From: Cellulophaga omnivescoria
GTDB lineage: Bacteria > Bacteroidota > Bacteroidia > Flavobacteriales > Flavobacteriaceae
Reading direction: 5' to 3'
DNA length: 64,000 nt
Assembly (NCBI RefSeq): GCF_001999725.1
Contig: NZ_MDDP01000023.1
Span: 98,148 to 162,147, forward strand
Made by a program: the position numbers and the translations under genes. Positions within the stretch are counted from its first letter, which is position 1, and each line of letters starts with the position of its first letter. The notes below the pieces were generated by a model. It was not told the origin of the DNA. It searched no databases and saw only the letters and a list, made by a program, of their open reading frames with translations. Positions 8,690 to 18,275 of the stretch are shown here, one piece after another.

Positions 8690-9700
8690 TTAATTATCTT
8701 CAATTAGTTTAATTACTGGAATAGAAACCGAAAATTCTTTATCAGTACTTATAATAATTACCTCTTTGTCTGATAATAATTTATACCGAGCTTTTAAATT
8801 ATCTATACCTATACCAAAAGATTCGTTTTTTGGTATAATGTTAGATTTTGTATTACTTACTTTTAAAGCGTTTTCCTCCACACAAATTACTGTTTTTACA
8901 CTAACACCTGCCGTAGGCTTGTTGTGCTTTACAACATTCTCTAATAAAGCTTGTATGGCTCCTGTGGGTATAAATTTATCTTCTATAGCTGTGGTTTTTT
9001 CAATTTTAAAATCATAATCGTTGCCAAAGCGCGTTTTTATTAAAAACATATAGTTTTCTGCAAGTTGAATTTCTTCAGCCAACTCCATAACCTCTGCATC
9101 TTTTGTTTTTATTAAATACCTGTATATTAATGACAAACGATTTATGTATTCTTTTGCTCTTTGGGTATCACTATCTATTAAAGAATCTAATGTATTTAAG
9201 TTGTTAAATAAAAAATGAGGATCTATTTGTGAACGTAATAGTTTAAGCTCGTTTTCTTTTTGTTGTTTTTCAAACTTTAATAATTGGTTTTGCCCTTCGT
9301 AGAACTTTTTAGTAAGCAATAATGCAAAAGGAAAAGCGGTTTGTAAACTACCCTTATCTATCATTTCTATAACAAAATCTAAACCCGTTGGAAACTTACT
9401 CCAATCATTATCTCCTGTCCAAAAGCCAACTACATTTTGAATTCCCGTTAAAACAACCAAGATAAGTATACCCAAGAAAGCAAAAAGCACATACTTTTTT
9501 TCTTTTACAAACTTTGGTATTAGCCAAAAAACAAACAAGAAAATAATACCACAGATGGTAATTAAATCTACTGGAAAATCTATAAGATATTCCCTAAGCA
9601 TAGAGTCGTTTTTATAATATTCTCGTCCTTGCAAAGAAAAAGAAATTATAAAATAAACTACCATAAGTAGTATATCTGATTTGTTTATTTTCTTGTTCAT
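8690..9700 (-). CDS. LytS-type sensor histidine kinase
   Basis: 336 residues. Four hydrophobic segments occupy the first 140 residues. A His_kinase domain (PF06580 type) follows, with the phosphoacceptor H162 in DPHFLFNNLNTL. The C-terminal ATPase domain carries the N-box (LLENVVKHN) and a GIGIDNLKARY G-box. It pairs with the downstream LytTR regulator. The 15-base gap to the upstream outer-membrane barrel gene implies co-transcription. The signal sensed is not evident, as there is no large extracytoplasmic domain. Confidence 0.94.
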   Translation of the reverse strand: MNKKINKSDILLMVVYFIISFSLQGREYYKNDSMLREYLIDFPVDLITICGIIFLFVFWLIPKFVKEKKYVLFAFLGILILVVLTGIQNVVGFWTGDNDWSKFPTGLDFVIEMIDKGSLQTAFPFALLLTKKFYEGQNQLLKFEKQQKENELKLLRSQIDPHFLFNNLNTLDSLIDSDTQRAKEYINRLSLIYRYLIKTKDAEVMELAEEIQLAENYMFLIKTRFGNDYDFKIEKTTAIEDKFIPTGAIQALLENVVKHNKPTAGVSVKTVICVEENALKVSNTKSNIIPKNESFGIGIDNLKARYKLLSDKEVIIISTDKEFSVSIPVIKLIEDN

Positions 9701-9715
9701 TAAACAGTTGGTATG

Positions 9716-12070
9716 TTAGTTATTATCATCAATTCTGTTTTGTTCTTCTTTGGATGAGTTTTCTCTATTTTTTTGCTTGCCATATCTAGATCCAAAACTG
9801 TAGGTTACTCTTAATTGTACGTTTCTTCTAGACTCATTACTCTCTATATCTGCATTTAGGTTGTTGTAATTAATTGTCCCCACAAAACCTCTGTTTAATA
9901 TTTTATTTAACCCAAAATTTACCTTTAACCTATCATCTAAAAAAGTTTTACCTAAAGAAAAATCTAAACCAACAAACCAATCTACATCCATACCACCATC
10001 TAATGCACCAGTACCATAATTTCCACTAATTTCTGCATTAATCTCCCAAGGAAGCTCATAACTTGCTTGTGTAAACCAAATTAAGCTCCATTTATCTAAA
10101 TTTAAGTTGTCTGGATCAGATTCTAACTTGTTATAATTTACAATAAAACCAGTAAAACCCTCAACACCGTTTATAAAACTTAATGGTCCAAATAATCTAA
10201 AATTCCAGTTTTGATTATCTGTTAAATTTATTGTTGTTCTGCTAATTTCTGCGGTTTCTGTGTTTTGTGATACGTATTGAAACATTGCGTCCTTAGTTTC
10301 ATTATATGCAATAGTAAAAAAAGGCTGCCCATCAAAAGTTAAGTTAAACTGATAATTATTGGTAAAAGCTGGTTTTAAGTTTTCATTACCAACGTCTGAT
10401 GATAAAGGATCATAATACGTTACAAAAGAGTTTAGTGTACTGTAACTTGGCCTACTAATACGATAACTATAAGCTACATTGGCACTTAAGTTATCATTTA
10501 GTTTTTTACTTACAGATGCACTAGGGAATAGTTTAGATATTTTACGTTCTCTACTTTCATTAGTAGTACTAGAGGTACCTTTTGTGTTACTATCTTCAAA
10601 ACGTAAACCTCCAGAAAAAGACCAATCTCCGCTTGTAATATTTAGTTTAGAATACACCGCAAAAATATTTTCTTCTACTAAAAACCTATTGCTAGCATCT
10701 TCATTAAAAACAAATTCTCCGTTTGTATCTTCAGTAAAAGACATTAAATCGCTATCTGTGTCTACATCTGCGTATTTACTACCAAAACTAAGTTTAAAGT
10801 TTTCTGTAAACTGCTTAGAGTAGTCTATTTTATATGTTTTTATTTGGTATTCACCGTCTTGCAAATAACGTTGGTTTGTATAAGGTACAGTGCTGCCCTC
10901 TAATGAAGATATGGTATTAATATTATCATTAGTATAGTCTACAAAATTAAAATCTGCTGTTAGTTTTTGTGTTTCTGTTTTATACTCGTAATATGGATTA
11001 ACATTAAATACTGTTTGGTCTCTGTTAAAACTATTTTGAGACAGTAAATAATCTGTAGTATTAGCGGTAGTAATTATGTTGCTACTTTTAGAGTTCCGGT
11101 CAGAGTCTGTAGTAATGTTTCTAACACCAACACCAATACTGTGCTTATCTGTAATGTAATAATCTAAACTAGCACTAGCCCTTATACTTTGCGGGTTATA
11201 AGGTTCTATTGTAGCTTGGTCATATGTAGCGTCTTCTACGGTTCTTTTAATAAACAAATCTTCTCTCCAGGTAGGACTAGAATATCCTGCACTGGCTTGC
11301 CAGTTTAGTTTGTTTTTATAACTGGCAATAGATGCACTTGTACCATACTCTACGCCTTCATCTTCACCAACCCAACCAACTACGGTACCGTGTGTACCAA
11401 GTTTTACATTTTTCTTTAAAATAATATTTAAAATTGGTCCAGACCCAGCAGCATCAAACTCGGCTCCTGGCTGTTCTATCATCTCTACTCTGGCTATGTT
11501 GTCTGCAGGCATATCACGCAGCAGAGTATTAATATCCATATAGTCTGTGGTTTTACCATTAATTAATATTCTTATATTGTTTTGGCCCGCATAGCTTATA
11601 CCATTATTACTAACAATTATACCAGGTACACGTTTCATAACATCTTGTAAGTTAGAATTTATCATTTCTGAATTTTCTAAATCTACAATTAGCTTTTCTG
11701 CCGTTTGTTTAATTACCGGTCTTTTGCTCTTAACCACAACTTCATTTAATGTTTCTGCTTCTTCCTGCAGGTTAAAATCTAAGGTAATATCGGTAGTTAA
11801 TTCAAATACATTAGATGTTTTAGTTTTAAAACCAAGCATAGAAACTTCTAAATAATAACTTCCGTTTTTTATATTATTAAATGTATAAACGCCTTGCTTG
11901 TTTGATATTGTACCAGTTACAACCTCTTTATTGGCTTGTTGATATAAAATAACATTGGCATACTCTAAGGGTGTATTATTTTCTGTAATAAGGCCAGAAA
12001 CTTTGTTTTGTGCTTGGGTAGCTAATATACCCAGGACTAAAATAAAAATAGTTTTTGTAAAGGTTTCCAT
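9716..12070 (-). CDS. Outer-membrane beta-barrel (TonB-receptor-like) protein with CarboxypepD_reg domain
   Basis: 784 residues with a signal peptide ending near residue 20 (LATQAQN). Residues 22-110 form a carboxypeptidase-regulatory-like beta sandwich (KVSGLITENNTPLEYANVILYQ). A plug-like domain (about 130-220: DLENSEMINSNLQDVMKRVPGI, then ILINGKTTDYM) and a roughly 550-residue beta-barrel follow. This is the OMP_b-brl_3 / 'outer membrane beta-barrel family' layout. A classical N-terminal TonB box is not apparent. The C-terminus ends in a hydrophilic tail (KQKNRENSSKEEQNRIDDNN) after the last strand. It is the first gene of an operon with LytS and LytTR. The substrate is unknown. Confidence 0.9.
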   Translation of the reverse strand: METFTKTIFILVLGILATQAQNKVSGLITENNTPLEYANVILYQQANKEVVTGTISNKQGVYTFNNIKNGSYYLEVSMLGFKTKTSNVFELTTDITLDFNLQEEAETLNEVVVKSKRPVIKQTAEKLIVDLENSEMINSNLQDVMKRVPGIIVSNNGISYAGQNNIRILINGKTTDYMDINTLLRDMPADNIARVEMIEQPGAEFDAAGSGPILNIILKKNVKLGTHGTVVGWVGEDEGVEYGTSASIASYKNKLNWQASAGYSSPTWREDLFIKRTVEDATYDQATIEPYNPQSIRASASLDYYITDKHSIGVGVRNITTDSDRNSKSSNIITTANTTDYLLSQNSFNRDQTVFNVNPYYEYKTETQKLTADFNFVDYTNDNINTISSLEGSTVPYTNQRYLQDGEYQIKTYKIDYSKQFTENFKLSFGSKYADVDTDSDLMSFTEDTNGEFVFNEDASNRFLVEENIFAVYSKLNITSGDWSFSGGLRFEDSNTKGTSSTTNESRERKISKLFPSASVSKKLNDNLSANVAYSYRISRPSYSTLNSFVTYYDPLSSDVGNENLKPAFTNNYQFNLTFDGQPFFTIAYNETKDAMFQYVSQNTETAEISRTTINLTDNQNWNFRLFGPLSFINGVEGFTGFIVNYNKLESDPDNLNLDKWSLIWFTQASYELPWEINAEISGNYGTGALDGGMDVDWFVGLDFSLGKTFLDDRLKVNFGLNKILNRGFVGTINYNNLNADIESNESRRNVQLRVTYSFGSRYGKQKNRENSSKEEQNRIDDNN

Positions 12071-12200
12071 GACTGTTGATTATGATTGATACCATAAATG
12101 TATAGTAACTAATATATTACAGAAACTATTTTCTGATAAATTGGGATAAAATAAGGTTAAAACCTATTTTTTTTATGACCAATTGTAACAGCTAAAAACA

Positions 12201-12229
12201 AAAAAGGCTCCCTGTTTCAGGAAGCCTTA
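12201..12229 (-). terminator. Terminator for the CPA1 antiporter gene
   Basis: An 11-bp hairpin with one mismatch (12204-12214 with 12218-12228, AAGGCTCCCTG) and a 3-base loop. On the minus strand it is followed by a T-rich run, just beyond the antiporter stop codon. Confidence 0.8.
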
Positions 12230-12249
12230 CTTTATAAAATAGTTCTTTT

Positions 12250-14103
12250 TTATTCTTCTTCTGTAATATCTGCGTGTTTATCTACATCTAACATTTTACC
12301 TAAATAAACAAGCTCATACCCTTCTGTAATATCGGTAAAAGACTTACTAAACGATGGTATAATGTGCAACTCACCATCTGGAGATTTTAAAAATATTGGT
12401 ATTATACTTTCATCTGCCTTGGTAATTTCAATTAAACCTTCATAATGGGTTTGGTCTTTTAGTTTTATTTCATGTATTGTTGGGTACTTACGTGTAGCTT
12501 CCATTAGCTTAATAAAATCGTCTGTATGAGAAAATAAACCTTCTTTCGGGTTATTTTGTGGATCGTTCATTTCATCAGAATTAACCAACCTAAATGATCC
12601 ATTTTCTCCAAATTGTTTTTCAAACTTTTTTACTGCAAAATTATTAATGTCTGAGTTTGCAGTAAGTGCCATAACGTAGCCCATATCATTCAACTCTATA
12701 TTATCTGTTAATGAGTCTGAGTAAATATTAGCACTAATAGCATCAATACCTAATTTTTTTGCCTTGTTAATGTTAGTTTGGTTATTGTCTATTAACACCA
12801 CGTGTCTGTTATGTTCTTTTAAATATTGAGCTATTAATCTAGATAATTTTGAGGCACCTATAATTAAAATACCTTCAGACCTTTTTAAGAAAACACCAAC
12901 AAGTTTAGCAAACATCCTAGCCGTAGTTGCATTAAGTAAAACAGTACCTAATACAATAACAAATACTAAAGGCGTAATATAATCTGCACCCTCTACACCT
13001 TTTGTAAAAAGTTTAGATCCAAATAATGACGCAATACCTGCCGCAACAATACCTCTTGGACCTACCCAACTTATAAAAAGCTTTTCTTTTAATTGAAGGT
13101 TAGATCCTCTGGTGCTTAAAAATACACCCAATGGCCGTACTATAAATACAATTACAGCAAAAAGTATTAGTGTATTCCAATTAAAAATTAACTCTAAGTC
13201 TGCTATGTTAATATTAGCAGAAAGCAATATAAATAATATAGATATTAACAATACACTTAAAGATTCTTTAAAGTACAGTAACTCTTTAATATTAGGCAGA
13301 TCTGTATTACCCATTACCATACCCATAACTACTACGGCTAATAATCCAGATTCATGTGCAAAAACATCAGACATTACAAAAACAAGTAATACTGTAGATA
13401 AAGACACCACATTAAGTAAATAATGTGGTATAAAATTACGTTTTACAGCTGCTGTTAAACCGTGTGCAAAAGTAAAACCAAATGTGGTACCAAATAACAG
13501 TATTTTTCCAAACTCTATTAGTGCGGTAAATGTAAAGTCTCCACCGCCGCCTACACTAATAAACTCATAAACTAAAACGGCAACTAAAGCTCCAATAGGA
13601 TCTATTAAAATACCTTCCCATTTAAGTACTGCAGAAATATCTTTTTTTAAAGGTATGTTTCTTAAAATTGGAGTTATTACAGTAGGACCCGTTACAATAA
13701 TTAATCCTGAGAATAAAAAGGATATAGACCAACTTAAACCAAGAATATAATGTGCAGCAACACCTGCGCCTAAAAATGTAACTAAAGAACCTATTGTTAT
13801 TAATTTGGAAATTACTGGCCCTACATTTTTAATTTCAGATCGTTTTAAGGTTAAACCACCTTCAAACAAAATAATACTAATAGCCAATGAAACAAAATAA
13901 TACAAACTTTCTCCTGGAAAAAGCCCAGTTTTACCGTTCCAAATTGGCTCTATAATTTTGCTATTATCTTCAGTAAAAAAAGTGGCTATTGGCCCTACCA
14001 TTAGGCCTATTAAAATTAATGGTAAAATGGCTGGTAGTTTTAACCTCCAGGCAAACCATTGGGCAATTATTCCTAATATTATAATTCCGGCTAACTCTAG
14101 CAT
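12250..14103 (-). CDS. CPA1-type cation:proton antiporter with TrkA-N (RCK) domain
   Basis: 617 residues. The first 390 are about 12-13 membrane helices of a Na+/H+ exchanger fold, including a GPTVITPILRN segment and a WEGILIDPIGA motif with the paired Asp/Glu region of NhaP-type exchangers. Residues 395-520 form a Rossmann TrkA-N domain (ILIIGASKLSRLIAQYL... VVLIDNN). A smaller C-terminal domain (525-617) may be TrkA-C-like. Such proteins exchange Na+ or K+ for protons and are gated by nucleotides. It is divergent from a universal stress protein and SulP transporter, forming an ion-homeostasis neighbourhood. Confidence 0.93.
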   Translation of the reverse strand: MLELAGIIILGIIAQWFAWRLKLPAILPLILIGLMVGPIATFFTEDNSKIIEPIWNGKTGLFPGESLYYFVSLAISIILFEGGLTLKRSEIKNVGPVISKLITIGSLVTFLGAGVAAHYILGLSWSISFLFSGLIIVTGPTVITPILRNIPLKKDISAVLKWEGILIDPIGALVAVLVYEFISVGGGGDFTFTALIEFGKILLFGTTFGFTFAHGLTAAVKRNFIPHYLLNVVSLSTVLLVFVMSDVFAHESGLLAVVVMGMVMGNTDLPNIKELLYFKESLSVLLISILFILLSANINIADLELIFNWNTLILFAVIVFIVRPLGVFLSTRGSNLQLKEKLFISWVGPRGIVAAGIASLFGSKLFTKGVEGADYITPLVFVIVLGTVLLNATTARMFAKLVGVFLKRSEGILIIGASKLSRLIAQYLKEHNRHVVLIDNNQTNINKAKKLGIDAISANIYSDSLTDNIELNDMGYVMALTANSDINNFAVKKFEKQFGENGSFRLVNSDEMNDPQNNPKEGLFSHTDDFIKLMEATRKYPTIHEIKLKDQTHYEGLIEITKADESIIPIFLKSPDGELHIIPSFSKSFTDITEGYELVYLGKMLDVDKHADITEEE

Positions 14104-14205
14104 AATTCATTTTTTTTGAAAAATAGTATTTTAATTTTAAAAAGCAATTTTAACTCAAAATAACTTTTGTTATATAATTGTACTATCTTGGGCTAAATTT
14201 AGCCT

Positions 14206-15081
14206 ATGGTTTATAAAAATCGTCCTTTTAAAACGATTCTTTTTGGATTTGCATTCTCCCCAAAATTAGAGATAAATATTTTGGAGACTATCAGAATAGC
14301 TCATTTTTTTAAGGCTAAATTAATTTTACTTCATGTTGGAACTAAAACAGAAGATAAAGAGGCTAAAATTGCATCTTTTTTAAATAAAACAGAGTACCAA
14401 AATTTAGACATTGAAGTTAAATGGCAAAAAGGTGACCCCATTACCATTATTACCACGGCTTGTAAAACTAGTAACATAGACTTGTTAATTATTGGAGCTT
14501 TACAAAAAGAAAAAATATATCAGTTTTATGTAGGTTCTATTGCGCGTAAACTAACACGTAAGGTTTGTTGTTCTGTATTGTTACTTATAAAACCGTCTAA
14601 AGAACGTGTGCCTTGCAAAAACATTGTTGTTAATGGGCTAGATGCACCAAATACCCCACTTACTATAAACTCTGCTTTTTATATTGCCAACGCCCTTGGT
14701 GCTCCGCAGCTAACAATTGTAGAAGAAATTTTACAAAAAAATATACAAGTAAGTGTACAGGATGATAAAACATTAAAAAAAGTAAATATTGTTAAAGAGC
14801 GATTAAAACACCGAGAAGAACAAAGGGTTAGAGAAATTGTAAAAGAAATTCCTGATGCTTGTAAAGAAGGAATAAAAGTAAAAAACCAAGGTATTTTTGG
14901 CAAAAGAGGTTATTCTATTGGCCATTATGCAGAAATTGTTAGGGCAGATTTATTGGTAATGAATGCTCCGTCTAAAACAAGATTTTTAGACCGTATTTTT
15001 CCCCATGATTTAGAATACATTTTGTCTGATTTACCAACAGATTTATTTATAATACGTAACCAATTTGACTCTAAAAAATAA
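14206..15081 (+). CDS. Universal stress protein with two tandem UspA-like domains
   Basis: 291 residues. The first Usp fold spans roughly 1-135 (KTILFGFAFSP ... LLIIGALQK ... VGSIARKLTRKVCCSVLLL). The second, more diverged, covers 140-291 (NIVVNGLDAPNTPLTINSAFYIANALGA ... LLVMNAPSK). The G-x2-G-x9-G-S ATP motif is degenerate (GALQKEKIYQFYVGS), so nucleotide binding is uncertain. The 3' end overlaps the SulP transporter gene by 17 bases, so the two are co-transcribed and probably coupled. Usp-SulP pairing suggests regulation of anion transport, by inference. Confidence 0.88.
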   Translation: MVYKNRPFKTILFGFAFSPKLEINILETIRIAHFFKAKLILLHVGTKTEDKEAKIASFLNKTEYQNLDIEVKWQKGDPITIITTACKTSNIDLLIIGALQKEKIYQFYVGSIARKLTRKVCCSVLLLIKPSKERVPCKNIVVNGLDAPNTPLTINSAFYIANALGAPQLTIVEEILQKNIQVSVQDDKTLKKVNIVKERLKHREEQRVREIVKEIPDACKEGIKVKNQGIFGKRGYSIGHYAEIVRADLLVMNAPSKTRFLDRIFPHDLEYILSDLPTDLFIIRNQFDSKK

Positions 15082-17275
15082 TAAAACCAAAACGTTTATA
15101 AGCGCACTACCAAAGAATATTTTTTCTGGTTTTGTAGTATCATTAATAGCATTACCATTAGGGTTAGGATTAGCACTTGCCAGTGAAGCACCTCCAATTT
15201 CTGGAGTTATAGCTGCAATTGTTGGTGGTTTTATAGTTTCTATTTTAGGTGGTTCTAATGTTACTATTACTGGTCCGGGTAATGGTATGGTAATTGTTTT
15301 ATTAAGTGCCATTTATACCTTAGGTAATGGAGATTTGTACCAAGGTTACCTGTGTACACTTGCCGCCATTATTGTATCTGGCTTGGTAATGATAATACTT
15401 GGTTTTTTAAAAATGGGTCGTCTGGCAGATTTTTTTCCTGCCTCTGCCATAGAGGGTATGCTTGCCGCAATTGGTATAGGAATCCTCTCTAAACAATTTC
15501 ATATAATGCTAGGTAATAATGGTGCTAATGGCTCTATAGTATCATTACTAAAACAGTTTCCGGCAGGAATACAAAATTTATGGATTACCACAGATATTAG
15601 CGTTTTAATTGCTGCTGCAATTGGTATTATTAGTTTGCTAATTATGGTTTTTTATGCAAAAATTAGAAATAAGTATTTTCAATTAATACCTGCTCCTATG
15701 TGGATTATTGTACTTGTTGTAGGACTTAGTTATTTGTTGACTAGTTTAGATATTAATTATCCGTTAACCAAAGATTTTTTGGTAAAAATACCAAAAGATG
15801 TTACTTCTAATTTAGCTTTTCCAGATTTTTCAAAAGTATACCAGCCTAATTTTATAATAGCTGTTTTTTCTATCACATTAATTGCAAGTATAGAATCTTT
15901 ATTAAGTATAAAAGCGGTAGATAAGTTAGACCCTTTAAACAGGCGCTCTAATGTTAATAGAGACTTAAAAGCCTTAGGTGTAGCCTCTATTGCTAGTGGT
16001 TTTTTAGGTGGTATAAATGTTGTAACTGTTATAGCACGTAGCTCTGTAAATGTTAATAACGGCGCAACAAATAGGTCTGCCAATTTTTTTCAAGCATTTT
16101 TTTTAGCAGCATTTGTACTTCTTTTTCAAGAACAACTACGTAAAATTCCTTTAGCTGCACTTGCTGCAATACTAGTTTATACGGGCTATAAACTTGCTAC
16201 ACCAAAAACATTACAAAAAATTGCTAAAGTTGGTAAAGAGCAAATAATAATATTTTTAGTTACTCTTTTAACAACTTTATTTACCAACTTAATTACGGGT
16301 ATAAGTGCTGGTATATTGGTTACGTTTGTAATACACATTATACTTAATAAAAGTTTTTCGTTATTTTTTAGCAACATATTAAAGCCAAATATTTTAATGT
16401 ATAAAGAGCCAGACGGTGGTAACTTTTATATTAGCATAAAATACTTTTGTAGCTTTTTAAATTTTTACAAGCTAAAAAATAAATTAGATGCTATACAAGA
16501 AAACAATACTGTAGTTTTAGATTTTTCTATGTGTAATTTTGTAGACCACACCGTTATGGATGGTTTAGAGGGTTATGCAGATACGTTTAGTAAAAAAGGT
16601 GGTAGTATAGAGCTTATTGGACTAGACAAACACGGTACAGATTCTGCACATCCATTTGCAATACGTAAAATTCTTCCGTTTGCAACAAAATTAGCATCTG
16701 TAGGTGGTAACCTTACAAAAAGGCAGTTACTATTAAAAAATACTGCTGCAAATTTTACGTGGGATTATATTCCAGAAAAAAATAAAAACGCTGGTTTTTT
16801 AACCAATTTTGTTTTCTTTAAAACTAGAGAAATAAGCTATTTTTATAATCAGCTTAAAGCAAAAAACAATAAAGTTGCTCTTATGGATGTAGAGTTTACT
16901 GAAGGTGAATTTATAGTAAAAGAAGTAATAAAAACAACTGTTTTACACATAAAATTAGATAGAGAAGTACCTGTTTTTACGTTAGACAAAGAAGGACTAA
17001 TAAAATACTTGTATAGTTTAGCTGGTTTTAAAGAGTTAAACGTAGATAATCATCCAGATTTTAACCAAAGGTTTTACTTAAGTGGAGAAAAACCTAAACA
17101 AATTCAACAACTATTTACAAATGAGCTTATTTTATTTTTAGAAAGTAACCCTTATTACCATATAGAGTGTAATGGCTCTTCACTTTTAATTATTAAAAAA
17201 GAACGTTTATTAAGTGTACAAGAAGTTAAAGCAATGTTGTATTTTGGCAAACAATTGCATAAAATTTTACAATAA
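15065..17275 (+). CDS. SulP-family inorganic anion transporter with STAS and extra C-terminal domain
   Basis: 736 residues. The TTG at 15065 is the only plausible start: the SulP core (NIFSGFVVSLIALPLGLGLALASEAPP) begins at residue 18 and the next Met is far downstream. The membrane domain runs to about 450 and includes the SulP signature region IEGMLAAIGIGILSKQ. A STAS domain follows (about 450-550, NTVVLDFSMCNFVDHTVMDGL). The last ~180 residues form an additional domain with no membrane segment (…NPYYHIECNGSSLLIIKKERLLS…) that I cannot name. SulP proteins carry sulfate or bicarbonate; a carbonic anhydrase fusion, seen in some relatives, is absent. The substrate is undetermined. Confidence 0.92.
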   Translation: MTLKNNKTKTFISALPKNIFSGFVVSLIALPLGLGLALASEAPPISGVIAAIVGGFIVSILGGSNVTITGPGNGMVIVLLSAIYTLGNGDLYQGYLCTLAAIIVSGLVMIILGFLKMGRLADFFPASAIEGMLAAIGIGILSKQFHIMLGNNGANGSIVSLLKQFPAGIQNLWITTDISVLIAAAIGIISLLIMVFYAKIRNKYFQLIPAPMWIIVLVVGLSYLLTSLDINYPLTKDFLVKIPKDVTSNLAFPDFSKVYQPNFIIAVFSITLIASIESLLSIKAVDKLDPLNRRSNVNRDLKALGVASIASGFLGGINVVTVIARSSVNVNNGATNRSANFFQAFFLAAFVLLFQEQLRKIPLAALAAILVYTGYKLATPKTLQKIAKVGKEQIIIFLVTLLTTLFTNLITGISAGILVTFVIHIILNKSFSLFFSNILKPNILMYKEPDGGNFYISIKYFCSFLNFYKLKNKLDAIQENNTVVLDFSMCNFVDHTVMDGLEGYADTFSKKGGSIELIGLDKHGTDSAHPFAIRKILPFATKLASVGGNLTKRQLLLKNTAANFTWDYIPEKNKNAGFLTNFVFFKTREISYFYNQLKAKNNKVALMDVEFTEGEFIVKEVIKTTVLHIKLDREVPVFTLDKEGLIKYLYSLAGFKELNVDNHPDFNQRFYLSGEKPKQIQQLFTNELILFLESNPYYHIECNGSSLLIIKKERLLSVQEVKAMLYFGKQLHKILQ

Positions 17276-17316
17276 TGTTAACATAATTTAGCGCATTATA
17301 AACATTTTAGTTTACC

Positions 17317-17324
17317 TAATTTTG
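17317..17324 (+). promoter_or_regulatory. Bacteroidota -7 promoter element for the MBL hydrolase
   Basis: TAATTTTG matches TAnnTTTG and ends 5 bases before the ATG at 17330, implying a leaderless or nearly leaderless transcript. Confidence 0.55.
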
Positions 17325-17329
17325 TAAAT

Positions 17330-18190
17330 ATGAAGATTTACCCAATAGAAACAGGCAATTTTAAGTTAGATGGCGGTGCAATGTTTGGCGTTGTTCCTAA
17401 AGCTATATGGACAAGAACTAACCCGGCAGATGCTAACAATATGATAGATATTGCTGGCCGTTGCTTATTAATAGAAGACGGTAACAGACTTATACTTATA
17501 GATACTGGTATGGGTAACAAACAATCTGATAAGTTTTTTGGCTATTACTATATGTGGGGAGACCATACCTTAGATAATTCATTAAAAAAATTAGGTTTTA
17601 GTAAGGATGATATTACAGACGTTTTTTTAACACACTTACATTTTGACCATTCTGGTGGCTGCGCCGTTTGGAACAAAGATCGTACAGGTTTTGAAGTTGC
17701 CTTTAAAAATGCAACATTTTGGACTAATGAAAACCATTGGAATTGGGCAACAAAACCTAATGCACGTGAAAAAGCATCGTTTTTAACAGAAAACATAATG
17801 CCAATGCAACAAAGCGGACAATTAAAATTTTTAAAGCCAAATCAGCATCAATTTGAAGCCAAATCTGAATTAGGTTTTGGTATTTTTTATGCAGACGGAC
17901 ATACAGAAAAACAAATGATTCCGCACATACAATACAAAGGAAAAACCCTAGTTTTTATGGCAGATTTACTACCAACAGTTGGGCACTTACCTCTACCCTA
18001 CGTTATGGGTTTTGATACTAGACCTCTGTTAACCTTGTCTGAAAAAGAAGTGTTTTTAAACTCTGCAGCAGATCATAATTATTATTTGGTATTAGAACAT
18101 GATGCACATAATGAAATTTGCACTGTAAAGCACACAGAAAAAGGAGTTAGACTTAATGAAACATTTACATTTAATGAGCTTTTTAACTAA
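17330..18190 (+). CDS. Metallo-beta-lactamase-fold hydrolase
   Basis: 286 residues. The zinc-binding motif is H102-x-H104-x-D106-H107 (THLHFDHSGG), followed by downstream ligands in DGHTEKQ (residue ~188) and a late His (VLEHDAHNE). The overall form, with an N-terminal RCLLIEDGNRLILIDTGMG strand, matches the N-acyl-homoserine-lactonase-like / glyoxalase II branch of the family, which hydrolyses esters or lactones in the cytoplasm. No signal peptide is present. It precedes the S8 protease by 85 bases and may be transcribed separately. The natural substrate is not deducible. Confidence 0.9.
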   Translation: MKIYPIETGNFKLDGGAMFGVVPKAIWTRTNPADANNMIDIAGRCLLIEDGNRLILIDTGMGNKQSDKFFGYYYMWGDHTLDNSLKKLGFSKDDITDVFLTHLHFDHSGGCAVWNKDRTGFEVAFKNATFWTNENHWNWATKPNAREKASFLTENIMPMQQSGQLKFLKPNQHQFEAKSELGFGIFYADGHTEKQMIPHIQYKGKTLVFMADLLPTVGHLPLPYVMGFDTRPLLTLSEKEVFLNSAADHNYYLVLEHDAHNEICTVKHTEKGVRLNETFTFNELFN

Positions 18191-18275
18191 GCTTGTAATC
18201 CACCATACTCCAACATTTATCAATAAATTACTAAATTCATCAAAATAATAAATACACAAATTAAATTAACATAAT

